A stretch of 20,728 nucleotides of DNA, from NCBI GenBank assembly GCA_035642535.1, contig DASQSE010000066.1, forward strand, positions 1 through 20,728, given 5' to 3'. The notes below the pieces were generated by a model that saw only the letters and a program-made list of their open reading frames with translations, ran no database searches and had not been told where the DNA came from. Positions 13,690 to 20,728 of the stretch are shown in pieces (the first letter of the stretch is position 1; every line of letters begins with the position of its first letter). Origin of the DNA: Jatrophihabitans sp035642535 (GTDB taxonomy: Bacteria; Actinomycetota; Actinomycetes; Mycobacteriales; Jatrophihabitantaceae). The position numbers were made by a program, and so were the translations under genes.

Positions 13690-14678
13690 CCGACGACGAG
13701 CGGCGTGGCAGCCCGCGGGAGCAGCTCGCCGATGACGGGTGCGCCGGGTATCTCGCCCGCGAGCAGCAACCCGCCCGAGGTCTGCGCGTCGGCGAGCAGC
13801 AACCGATCGTCCTCGTCCGCACCGCGCCACATAGTGTGCGGCGCGACCCAGTCGAGGTTGCGGCGCGTGCCGCCGCTGATGTAACCGTCGCGTACCGCCT
13901 CCCGCGCACCCTCGAGCAGCGGGACCGCGGCGGGGTCGATGCGCGCCGTGACGCCGCTGGCGCGGGCCAGCTTGTACGCGTGGCCGAGCAGTCCGAAGCC
14001 GGTGACGTCGGTGGCGCATCGAACGCCGGCCCGCACGGCAGCCCCGGACGCGTCCCGGTTGAGCGTCGTCATCGTGTCGATCGCATTCTCGAAGCGCTCC
14101 CCCGTCGCCTTGTGCCGGCTGTTGAGGACGCCGAGGCCGAGCGGCTTGGTCAGCGACAGCGGCAACCCGGGGCGGCCGGCGTCGATGCGGATCAGGCGCT
14201 CCGGATCGGCGAGGCCGGTCACCGCCAGTCCGTACTTCGGCTCCGGGTCGTCGATGCTGTGCCCGCCGGCGAGCATGCAGCCTGCCGCACGGCATACGAC
14301 CAGGCCGCCGCGCAGCACCTCCGCGAGCAGCTCCATCGGCAGTTCGTCGCGCGGCCAGCCGACGAGATTCACGGCGACGACTGGCCGACCGCCCATCGCG
14401 TAGACGTCGGAGAGCGCGTTGGCCGCCGCGATGCGCCCCCAGTCGTAGGCGTCGTCGACGACCGGTGCGAAGAAGTCGGTCGTCAGGACGATCGCGCGGT
14501 CGCCGTCGAGGCGCACGACCGCCGCGTCGTCGCCGTGCTCCAGCCCGACCAGTAGGTCCGGCGCGACGTCGGCGCCGAGCAGCCCGGCCACTGCCGACTC
14601 CAGCTCGCCGGGCGGGATCTTGCACGCGCAGCCGCCACCGTGGCCGTACGCCGTCATGCGCACCGCCGCGGCCACCAC
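13686..14678 (-). CDS. selD: Selenide, water dikinase SelD
   Basis: A 330-residue enzyme that makes selenophosphate from selenide and ATP. The N-terminal glycine-rich catalytic loop reads HGGGCACKIPP (Cys17, Cys19, Lys20), the usual residue numbers if GTG at 14678 is the start; the family GCGCK has Ala for the middle Gly. The active-site position holds Cys, not Sec. PurM-like ATP-binding features follow: EHGDDAAVV, TTDFFAPVVDDAYDWGRIAA, ANALSDVYAMGG, GGHSIDDPEPKYGLAVTG, ATDVTGFGLLGHA and ADAQTSGGLL. Other starts are possible (GTG 14675, GTG 14663, ATG 14657). It is the first gene of the sel operon, divergent from fdhA. Confidence 0.95.
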   Translation of the reverse strand: MVAAAVRMTAYGHGGGCACKIPPGELESAVAGLLGADVAPDLLVGLEHGDDAAVVRLDGDRAIVLTTDFFAPVVDDAYDWGRIAAANALSDVYAMGGRPVVAVNLVGWPRDELPMELLAEVLRGGLVVCRAAGCMLAGGHSIDDPEPKYGLAVTGLADPERLIRIDAGRPGLPLSLTKPLGLGVLNSRHKATGERFENAIDTMTTLNRDASGAAVRAGVRCATDVTGFGLLGHAYKLARASGVTARIDPAAVPLLEGAREAVRDGYISGGTRRNLDWVAPHTMWRGADEDDRLLLADAQTSGGLLLAGEIPGAPVIGELLPRAATPLVVG

Positions 14679-14784
14679 GCTCGCGCGATACCCAGATCGG
14701 CACCGTCGCTAACCGCTGCGGTGAGAGAAATCCGTGGCGGGTGGGTAGACCCGTGGATGGTGGCGAACTGAGGGAGGTTCATCC
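14679..14784. promoter_or_regulatory. Divergent selD / fdhA intergenic region with the fdhA ribosome site
   Basis: This 106-bp gap must hold the promoters of both the selDAB operon (minus) and the fdh operon (plus). AGGGAGG at 14771-14777, 7 bases before the GTG at 14785, is a strong ribosome site and decides the fdhA start. I could not assign convincing -35/-10 boxes in this GC-rich stretch. Confidence 0.6.
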
Positions 14785-17700
14785 GTGCGCGCACGCAGGC
14801 CGGCCGCGTCCTGGCCGTTCATCCGGCAACTCTCCGGCCGCGACCCGAGTGGTCGCGGCGCTGCGGTTCAGTCGCCGCACAGCGCGGCACTCAGGCCGCG
14901 CACCGAGCATGCCGACAACGTGACCCGCTCCATCTGCCCCTATTGCGCCGTCGGCTGCGCACAGCTGGTCTACACCAAGGACAACAAGGTCATCCAGATC
15001 GAGGGCGATCCCGACAGCCCGCTTTCGCGCGGGCGACTGTGCCCCAAAGGCGCGGCGAGCATGTCGCTCGTCAACGCACCGAACCGGATGATGAAGGTCC
15101 GCTACCGGCGCGCGTACGGGACAGAGTGGGAGGACCTCGACCTCGACACCGCGATGGATCGAATCGCCGACCGGGTGATCGAGACGCGGCGCGCGAACTG
15201 GCAGTGGGAGCTGGACGGCAAGCGCACCCGGCGCACCATGGCGATCGCCAGCCTGGGCGGCGCGACGCTGGACAATGAAGAGAACTACCTGATGAAGAAG
15301 CTCTACACCGCGATGGGGGCGGTGCAGATCGAGAATCAGGCGCGTATTTGACACTCCTCCACAGTTCCCAGTTTGGGAACCTCGTTCGGCCGCGGCGGTG
15401 CGACCACCTTCCCCGGCGACCTCGTCAACTCCGACGTCATCGTCATCGAAGGCTCGAACATGGCCGAATGCCATCCGGTCGCCTTCCAGTGGGTGGTCGA
15501 GGCGAAGCAGCGGGGCACGAAGGTCATTCACGTCGACCCGCGTTTCACCCGCACCTCTGCGCTCGCCGACCGGTACGTTCCGCTGCGCGCGGGCACCGAC
15601 ATCGCGTTCCTCGGCGGGCTGATCCACCACGTCCTCGAGAACGAGCTGGACTTCCGCGACTACGTGCTGAACTACACGAACGCGGCGGCGCTGCTGCGCG
15701 AGGACTTCCAGGACACCGAGGAACTCGGCGGGCTGTTCTCCGGATGGAATCCCGAAACGGGCTCGTACGATCCGATGTCCTGGCAGTACGAGGGAGCGTT
15801 CGAGAGCCCGGCCGCCGGGCAGCGCGACCAGTGGGACGCGCACCACGAAGCAGGTGGTGCGGAGTCCGCGGGTAGCGGCGGTGCGGCGGGCGCGCTCGGG
15901 GCCAAGCCGGAGCGGGACGAAACGCTGCAGCACCCGCGCACCGTCTACCAAACGTTGCGCCGTCACTTCGCGCGATACACGCCCGAGTTCGTCGAGCAGG
16001 TGTGCGGGATACCGCGCGACACCGTCGTCGAGATCGCCGAGACGTTGGCGCGCAACTCGGGCCGGGACCGGACCGGCGCGTTCGTGTATTCGGTCGGGTG
16101 GACGCAGCACACCGTCGGCGTGCAGTACATCCGCACCGCGGCGATCCTGCAGGCGCTGCTCGGTAACGTCGGCAGGCCGGGCGGTGGCATCCTCGCGCTG
16201 CGCGGGCACGCGAGCATCCAGGGCTCGACCGACATCCCGACCCTGTTCAACCTGCTGCCCGGCTACATCCCGATGCCGCATGCCCATCAGCACGAAGACC
16301 TCGAGGGCTACGTCGAGGCCGATGCCGGCAAGACGGGCTTCTGGGGTGAGATGCGGTCCTACGTCGTCAGCCTGCTGAAGTCGTGGTGGGGCGACGCGGC
16401 CAGCGCCGACAACGACTTCTGCTTCGACTACCTGCCGCGCGTCACCGGTGACCACAGCTCGTACCCGACCGTGCGCGATCAGATCGACGGCATCGTCAAG
16501 GGTTACTTCCTGGTCGGCGAGAACCCAGCGGTGGGTTCGGCGAACGGCAAGATGCAGCGCCTCGGGCTGGCCAACCTCGATTGGCTCGTCGTCCGCGACC
16601 TGGCCCTGATCGAGTCGGCGACGTTCTGGAAGGACGGCCCGGAGATCGAAACCGGCGAGCTGGCCACCGACGCCATCAAAACCGAGGTCTTCTTCCTGCC
16701 CGCAGCCGCGCACACCGAGAAGGACGGCACGTTCACGAACACCCAGCGGCTGTTGCAGTGGCACCACAAAGCCGTCGAGCCGCCCGGCGACTGCCGCAGC
16801 GACCTGTGGTTCTACTACCACCTCGGCCGCATCATCCGGGCCAAGCTGGCCGGCTCCACGGACGAGATGGACCGGCCGCTGCTCGACCTCACCTGGGACT
16901 ACCCAACCGAGGGCCCGGTTGCCGAACCGGCCGCCGATGCCGTGCTGCGCGAGATCAACGGCACCGACGCGGCGGGCAAGGCGCTGCCGGGCTACACCGC
17001 GCTGAAGGACGACGGCACGACGCGCTGCGGCTGCTGGATCTATTCCGGCGTCTACGCCGACGAGCAGAACCACGCCGACGACCGGCAGCCGCGCGGCGAG
17101 CAGAGTTGGGTCGCCCCCGGCTGGGGCTGGGCCTGGCCGATGAACCGGCGCATCCTCTACAACCGCGCGTCGGCCGACCCGGACGGCAAGCCGTGGAGCG
17201 AGCGCAAGGCCTACGTCTGGTGGGACGAGGAACAAGGCAGCTGGACGGGTCACGACGTGCCCGACTTCCAGGCCGACAAGCGGCCCGACTACGAGCCGCC
17301 GCCCGATGCACGGTCGGTGGCGGCGATCGGCGGCGCGGACCCGTTCATCATGCAGACCGACGGCAAGGCCTGGCTGTTCGTGCCGGCCGGGCTCGCGGAC
17401 GGGCCGATGCCGACCCACTTCGAGCCCGAGGAGTCGCCCTTCGAGAACCTGCTGTATCCGGAGCAGCACGCCAACCCGGCCCGGCAGCGCTTCGACCGGC
17501 CGGTCAACCGGTACAACCCGGTGGGCAGCGAGGTCTACCCGTTCGTGTTCACGACCTACCGACTGACCGAGCACCACACCGCGGGCGGGATGAGCAGATG
17601 GGTGGCGGTGCTCTCCGAACTTCAACCGGAGTTCTTCTGCGAGGTATCGCCCGAACTGGCGCACGAACGCGGCCTGGAGAACGGCGGCTGGGCGACGATC

Positions 17701-18066
17701 GTGAGCGCGCGCACCGCGATCGAGGCGCGCGTTTTGGTGAGCGACCGGGTGCGGCCGCTGCGGATCGCCGGGCGGATCGTGCACCAGATCGGCATGCCTT
17801 ACCACTGGGGTGGCAACGGGCTGGTGACCGGCGACCCGGCGAACGACCTGATCGGCGTCTCGACGGACCCGAACGCGCACATCCAGGAGTCGAAGGTCGG
17901 CACCTGCGACATCATCCCGGGCCGCCGGCCGCGGGGCTCGGCGCTCGTCGAGTTCGTGGCCGCCTACCGGCACCGGGCCGGCGTCGCCGACGGCACCGAG
18001 TCGATGGTCGCCTCGGGGCTCACCTCGGACGTCGCGGCCGCGCGACGGCGGAAGGAGCAGCGATGA
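14785..18066 (+). CDS. fdhA: Selenocysteine-containing formate dehydrogenase, catalytic subunit
   Basis: A 1093-residue molybdopterin enzyme oxidising formate to CO2, read through the in-frame TGA at 15349-15351 as Sec189. The site reads QARI-Sec-HSSTVPSLGTSFGRG; Sec followed by His is the FDH active-site pattern. The N-terminal [4Fe-4S] motif is CPYCAVGC (Cys51, 54, 58) with Cys86 in GRLCPKGA. The bis-MGD domains follow (EGSNMAECHPV, VDPRFTRTS, GNVGRPGGGILALRGHA, QGSTDIP, FLVGENPAVGSANG), with the C-terminal dinucleotide-binding domain containing GWATIVSAR and GMPYHWGGNGLVTGDPANDL. It is close to FDH-N/FDH-O in architecture (E. coli FdnG 1015). Unlike those, the N-terminus (RARRPAASWPFIRQLSGR) has no hydrophobic signal core, so no Tat export signal is evident. 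An Ala/Gly-rich insert lies around residues 351-372. Confidence 0.96.
15349..15351 (+). other. UGA selenocysteine codon of fdhA
   Basis: The TGA interrupts an otherwise continuous fdhA frame exactly at the FDH active-site Sec/Cys position, directly before His. The downstream frame is open for 904 further codons and preserves all FDH domains. selA, selB, selC and selD are all in the window. Confidence 0.96.
15364..15380 (+). promoter_or_regulatory. Bacterial SECIS hairpin of fdhA
   Basis: GTTCCC (15364-15369), loop AGTTT (15370-15374) and GGGAAC (15375-15380) form a perfect 6-bp stem with a 5-nt loop containing GU, starting 12 bases after the UGA. Size (17 nt), distance and the loop GU agree with the minimal E. 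coli fdhF element that SelB binds. Confidence 0.85.
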
Positions 18067-18944
18067 TCGAGGTCGGGCAGCGTCGCATGTTGCCGATGGC
18101 GGACGGGCACGCCAGCTATCCGCAGCCACAGCCTAGGGTCGGGTTCTTCACCGACACCTCCGTCTGCATCGGCTGCAAAGCGTGCGAGGTTGCCTGCAAG
18201 GAGTGGAACGGCGTGCCGACCGACGTCATCGGCAGCCTGACCGGCGAGTCGTACGACAACACCAGCGCGCTCGGCGCCAACGCCTGGCGGCACGTCGCGT
18301 TCATCGAGCAACGCGTGCCGGCCCGGCAGACCGACCCACAGAGCCCAGCGCTGCAGCCCGGCGCGGACGGCGACGGCCTGCGCTGGCTGATGTCCTCGGA
18401 CGTGTGCAAGCACTGCACCCACGCGGCCTGCCTCGACGTGTGCCCGACCGGTTCGCTGTTCCGCACCGAGTTCGGCACGGTCGTCGTGCAGGAGGACATC
18501 TGCAACGGCTGCGGTTACTGCGTGCCGGCGTGCCCGTACGGCGTTATCGACCAGCGGCCGGACGACGGCCGGGTGTTCAAGTGCACGCTGTGCTACGACC
18601 GGCTCCGCGATGGCCTCGAGCCGGCGTGCGCGAAGGCCTGCCCCACCGACTCCATCCAGTTCGGGCCGGTCGACGAACTGCGCGAGCGCGCCGGCCAACG
18701 CGTTGCGCAGTTGCACCATGGCGGCGTCGACGAAGCCCGGCTGTACGGACACGACCCTGCGGACGGGGTCGGCGGCGACGGCGCGTTCTTCCTGCTGCTG
18801 GACGAGCCTGAGGCGTACGGGCTGCCGCCCGACCCGGTGGTGACGACCCGCGACCTGCCCTCGATGTGGCGGCACGCAGCAGCGGCGGCCGTCGCGTTCG
18901 CAGCCGTCGTCGCGGGATCCTTCCTCGGCAGGCAGCCGAAATGA
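18063..18944 (+). CDS. fdhB: Formate dehydrogenase iron-sulfur subunit with C-terminal membrane anchor
   Basis: A 293-residue electron-transfer subunit with four ferredoxin-type cysteine groups: CIGCKACEVAC (Cys35, 38, 41, 45), CKHCTHAACLDVC, CNGCGYCVPAC, and CTLCYDRLRDGLEPACAKAC. This is the FdnH/FdhB pattern for four [4Fe-4S] clusters that pass electrons from the catalytic subunit to the membrane. A hydrophobic segment near the end (about residues 270-288, AAAAAVAFAAVVAGSFLG) would anchor it. ATG at 18063 overlaps the fdhA stop (ATGA), and AAGGAG lies 5 bases upstream. Its stop overlaps the next gene's ATG. Confidence 0.95.
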   Translation: MIEVGQRRMLPMADGHASYPQPQPRVGFFTDTSVCIGCKACEVACKEWNGVPTDVIGSLTGESYDNTSALGANAWRHVAFIEQRVPARQTDPQSPALQPGADGDGLRWLMSSDVCKHCTHAACLDVCPTGSLFRTEFGTVVVQEDICNGCGYCVPACPYGVIDQRPDDGRVFKCTLCYDRLRDGLEPACAKACPTDSIQFGPVDELRERAGQRVAQLHHGGVDEARLYGHDPADGVGGDGAFFLLLDEPEAYGLPPDPVVTTRDLPSMWRHAAAAAVAFAAVVAGSFLGRQPK

Positions 18945-19849
18945 GCCGACGGGAGCAAACCGCGGTACCCGAGGCCCGGTTCACGAGTTACTACGAGCGG
19001 CCGATCATCAAGCCGCCGACCTGGAAGATGCCGGACGTCCCGGCTTACCTCTTCCTGGGCGGCGTGGCCGGAACATCCGCGAGCCTGGCCGCCTTGGCCG
19101 ACCTGACCGGCCGGCCCGCGCTCACGCGCGTCGGTCGGCTCGGCGCCGCTCTCGGCGCATCGCTCGGCGTCGGCGCGCTCATCCACGACCTCGGCCGCCC
19201 GTCCCGCTTCCTCAACATGCTGCGCGTGTTCAAGCCAACCTCGCCGCTCTCGGTCGGCTCCTGGATATTGGCGCCGTTCGGTTTTCTGGCCAGCGTCAGC
19301 GCGGCGAGTGAAGTCACCGGAGTGCTACCCGCGGCCGGTCGGGCAGCGGGCATCGGGGCCGGCGTGCTCGGCCCGGCGGTGTCCACCTACACCGCGGTGC
19401 TGCTCGCCGACACGGCAGTGCCGAGCTGGCACGCCGCCTACCCCGAACTGCCGTTCCTGTTCGCCGGCAGCGCGCTCACCAGCGGCGGCGGCCTCGGCGT
19501 GCTCACCGTGCCGCCCGCGCAGGCAGGCCCGGCACGGCGAACCGCGCTCGCCGGCGCCGTCATGGAACTCGCAGCCTCCCAGCGTGTCGATCAGCGACTC
19601 GGCGTAGAGGGCGAGCCGTACCGCACCGGCAAGTCGGCAGTGCTGCTCAACGCCGGTCGAGTGCTGACGCTCGCCGGCTCGGCGTTCGCCGTGCTCGGCC
19701 CCCGCAGCCGGTTGGCTGGCCGCTTGGCGGGCGGGGCAATGCTCGCAGCCGGCATCTGCACCCGGCTCGGGGTCTTCACCGCTGGCATGGCGTCCGCAAA
19801 GGACCCCAAATACACCGTCGTTCCGCAGCGCGAACGGGCGAACAGATAG
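18941..19849 (+). CDS. nrfD: NrfD/PsrC-type membrane subunit of the formate dehydrogenase
   Basis: A 302-residue multi-helix membrane protein of the NrfD (polysulfide reductase-like) family, expected to bind quinone and take electrons from the Fe-S subunit. Recognisable features are SYYERPIIKPPTWKMPDVPA, YLFLGGVAGTSASLAALADL, and HDLGRPSRFLNMLRVFKPTS (residues 82-101) followed by PLSVGSWILAPFGFLASVSA. About eight helices can be counted. It replaces the cytochrome b subunit (FdnI) of enterobacterial FDH-N, so no haem b is expected. ATG at 18941 overlaps the preceding stop (ATGA), placing it third in the coupled fdh operon. The GTG/TTG-started longer frame upstream is not needed. Confidence 0.92.
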   Translation: MSRREQTAVPEARFTSYYERPIIKPPTWKMPDVPAYLFLGGVAGTSASLAALADLTGRPALTRVGRLGAALGASLGVGALIHDLGRPSRFLNMLRVFKPTSPLSVGSWILAPFGFLASVSAASEVTGVLPAAGRAAGIGAGVLGPAVSTYTAVLLADTAVPSWHAAYPELPFLFAGSALTSGGGLGVLTVPPAQAGPARRTALAGAVMELAASQRVDQRLGVEGEPYRTGKSAVLLNAGRVLTLAGSAFAVLGPRSRLAGRLAGGAMLAAGICTRLGVFTAGMASAKDPKYTVVPQRERANR

Positions 19850-20040
19850 GTGGCGGTAGCCGGAGATCGCCGGCGCGGCGCACGGGAAGGAGGTGGTTGC
19901 CCGCGGACGAATCCGGGCAGGATTGATCTTGTTCAGCCCGCCCGCGGTGGGTCCTGCAATCCGGGTGGGTGGTCTGACTGAGGCGGCTCTATTGCGGCCG
20001 CGCCGTGGTCGGGTCTCGATACGAGGAGGCCGTCACGGTC

Positions 20041-20728
20041 ATGTTCGCGCAGTCCGCCTTCCCACCGCTCGCGCTTGGGTTCTTCGGCCTGGGCACCGGA
20101 TACCTGATCTATGGGCCGCAGGAGTTGTTCGGTTGGCCACCCAGGGACGACCGGGTCGATCGGGCTACCGGTGTCTGGGGCATCTGGTTGCCCGGCTTTT
20201 GCCAGCTTGTCACCGGAGCGATCTTGTTCGTCGGGCTGACCTGGCTGCAGGTGTTCACCGAGGACCCAGCGCTCTACATGGCAGCGCTAGCGTTCTCGGC
20301 CCACGGCATCCACTGGTTCGCGATCGGATGGCACCGCTACCGAGGCAACGATCCGCGCACGAACGCCGGCATGTCGGTGGCATTCATGGTCATCTCCGCG
20401 ATGGGCGCGAACCGTGTTTTTCAAGGAAGCGGACTGGCCAGTCGGGCCCTTGTTCCTCGGGCTGTGCGCAATCTACTTCAGCGACTTCTTTCGCCTCGGT
20501 CGGTCTGAAGCTGTACTTCCTCATCCGCCCCGCCCCCCAACCCGCCGCCACCACCGGCGCAGACCGCCCACCCGAACGTCCCCCCATCCCGGCACCGACC
20601 ACACCCGCGCCCGGTAGCCGCACCGCGCCCAACCCGACCCACACCCCCACGCGCACACCCACACCGACCACCCTGACCACCCAGCCCGCGACAGCCTCGC
20701 CGTCGAGTTCCACCCCCGTGCTCTCGCC
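20041..20728 (+). pseudogene. Multi-pass membrane protein, frame broken twice, runs off the window
   Basis: ATG at 20041 follows GAGGAGG (about 11 bases upstream). The frame encodes five or so helices: FPPLALGFFGLGTGYLIYG, then GIWLPGFCQLVTGAILFVGL, then LYMAALAFSAHGIHWFAIGW, then MSVAFMVISAMG. The natural continuation VFFKEADWPVGPLFLGLCAI, then YFSDFF, lies in another frame from about 20412, and FASVGLKLYFLIRPAPQP in a third from about 20490; each shift is explained by one extra base (T runs at 20417-20421 and 20487-20489 are candidates). Without correction the protein ends at 20508 (155 residues). The last frame continues as a Pro/Thr-rich tail to the window end. It loosely resembles GPR1/FUN34/YaaH (acetate uptake) proteins, but I am not sure. 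Sequencing error is an alternative to a true pseudogene. Confidence 0.55.

Noticed and set aside
12370..14703. A single 777-codon SelD-SelA-like fusion on the minus strand
   Set aside because: Only the C-terminal 439 residues are SelA. The upstream part is an out-of-frame reading of selD, which has its own intact frame.
15349..15351. fdhA as a pseudogene split by a stop codon
   Set aside because: The TGA falls exactly at the active-site Sec position, is followed by a SECIS-like hairpin, and the Sec machinery is adjacent.
14779..18129. A 1116-codon open frame on the minus strand opposite fdhA
   Set aside because: It is the antisense shadow of a strongly GC3-biased gene. Its composition is Arg/Val/Gly/His-rich, it has no recognisable domain, and fdhA on the other strand is certain.
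16581..18944. A 787-codon plus frame ending with the Fe-S subunit
   Set aside because: Only the part from ATG 18063 is real; the upstream section is an Arg-rich alternative frame of fdhA.
19850..20004. Terminator hairpin after the fdh operon
   Set aside because: Only short imperfect stems such as AATCC-GGGCA-GGATT are visible, without a T run, so I do not call a terminator.
1..20728. CRISPR arrays, prophage genes or integrase attachment sites
   Set aside because: No regularly spaced repeats, phage structural or integrase genes were found; the selC gene shows no duplicated 3' end in the window.

Overview
The window comes from a high-GC bacterium, almost certainly an actinomycete. GTG starts are frequent, there are remains of an F420-type PPOX enzyme, and two small membrane proteins resemble actinobacterial DUF6131 and DUF6343 families. 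No taxonomic marker is present, so the assignment rests on gene content and base composition.

Region 1 (1-4000, minus strand) is a tightly overlapping operon. It starts with a hemerythrin-like (HHE) gene and continues mnhE, mnhF, mnhG, a small MbhD-like (DUF4040) gene, an MbhE-MnhB fusion, mnhC and mnhD, which runs off the left edge. The order matches the Mrp module of archaeal membrane-bound hydrogenases (mbhA to mbhH). No full-length mrpA is visible. A stress-sigma-like promoter motif lies about 80 nt upstream of the hemerythrin gene.

Region 2 (4200-9900) is a worn accessory stretch. It holds an IS6-family element with 15-bp inverted repeats and a frameshifted transposase, abutting a broken F420/PPOX-type gene that lacks its N-terminus. 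A DUF6131-like small membrane gene follows, then an intact aconitase-like gene that lacks the first of the three cluster cysteines. After that come a multiply frameshifted C-terminal transketolase gene, about 640 bp with nothing recognisable, a DUF6343-like gene, and about 400 bp more with nothing recognisable.

Region 3 (9915-19849) is a compact selenocysteine island, preceded by a second hemerythrin-like gene that has lost its first ligand histidine. It contains selC (tRNA-Sec, UCA anticodon) on the plus strand and selD-selA-selB as a coupled operon on the minus strand. Divergent from selD is a formate dehydrogenase operon: fdhA with an in-frame UGA at codon 189, a four-cluster Fe-S subunit with a C-terminal anchor, and an NrfD-type membrane subunit. 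A 17-nt hairpin right after the UGA is a strong bacterial SECIS candidate. The parts fit together: SelD makes selenophosphate, SelA converts Ser-tRNA-Sec to Sec-tRNA-Sec, SelB delivers it to the fdhA UGA, and the enzyme passes formate electrons through the Fe-S subunit to the membrane. The selB stop codon is the exact antisense of the selC anticodon.

Region 4 (20041-end) is a multi-pass membrane protein whose reading frame is broken twice near its C-terminus and then continues into a Pro/Thr-rich tail that leaves the window.

I do not claim a wholly new system. The most unusual points are the selB/selC antisense overlap, the cysteine-deficient aconitase homologue, and the hemerythrin-led Mbh-ordered Mrp operon.
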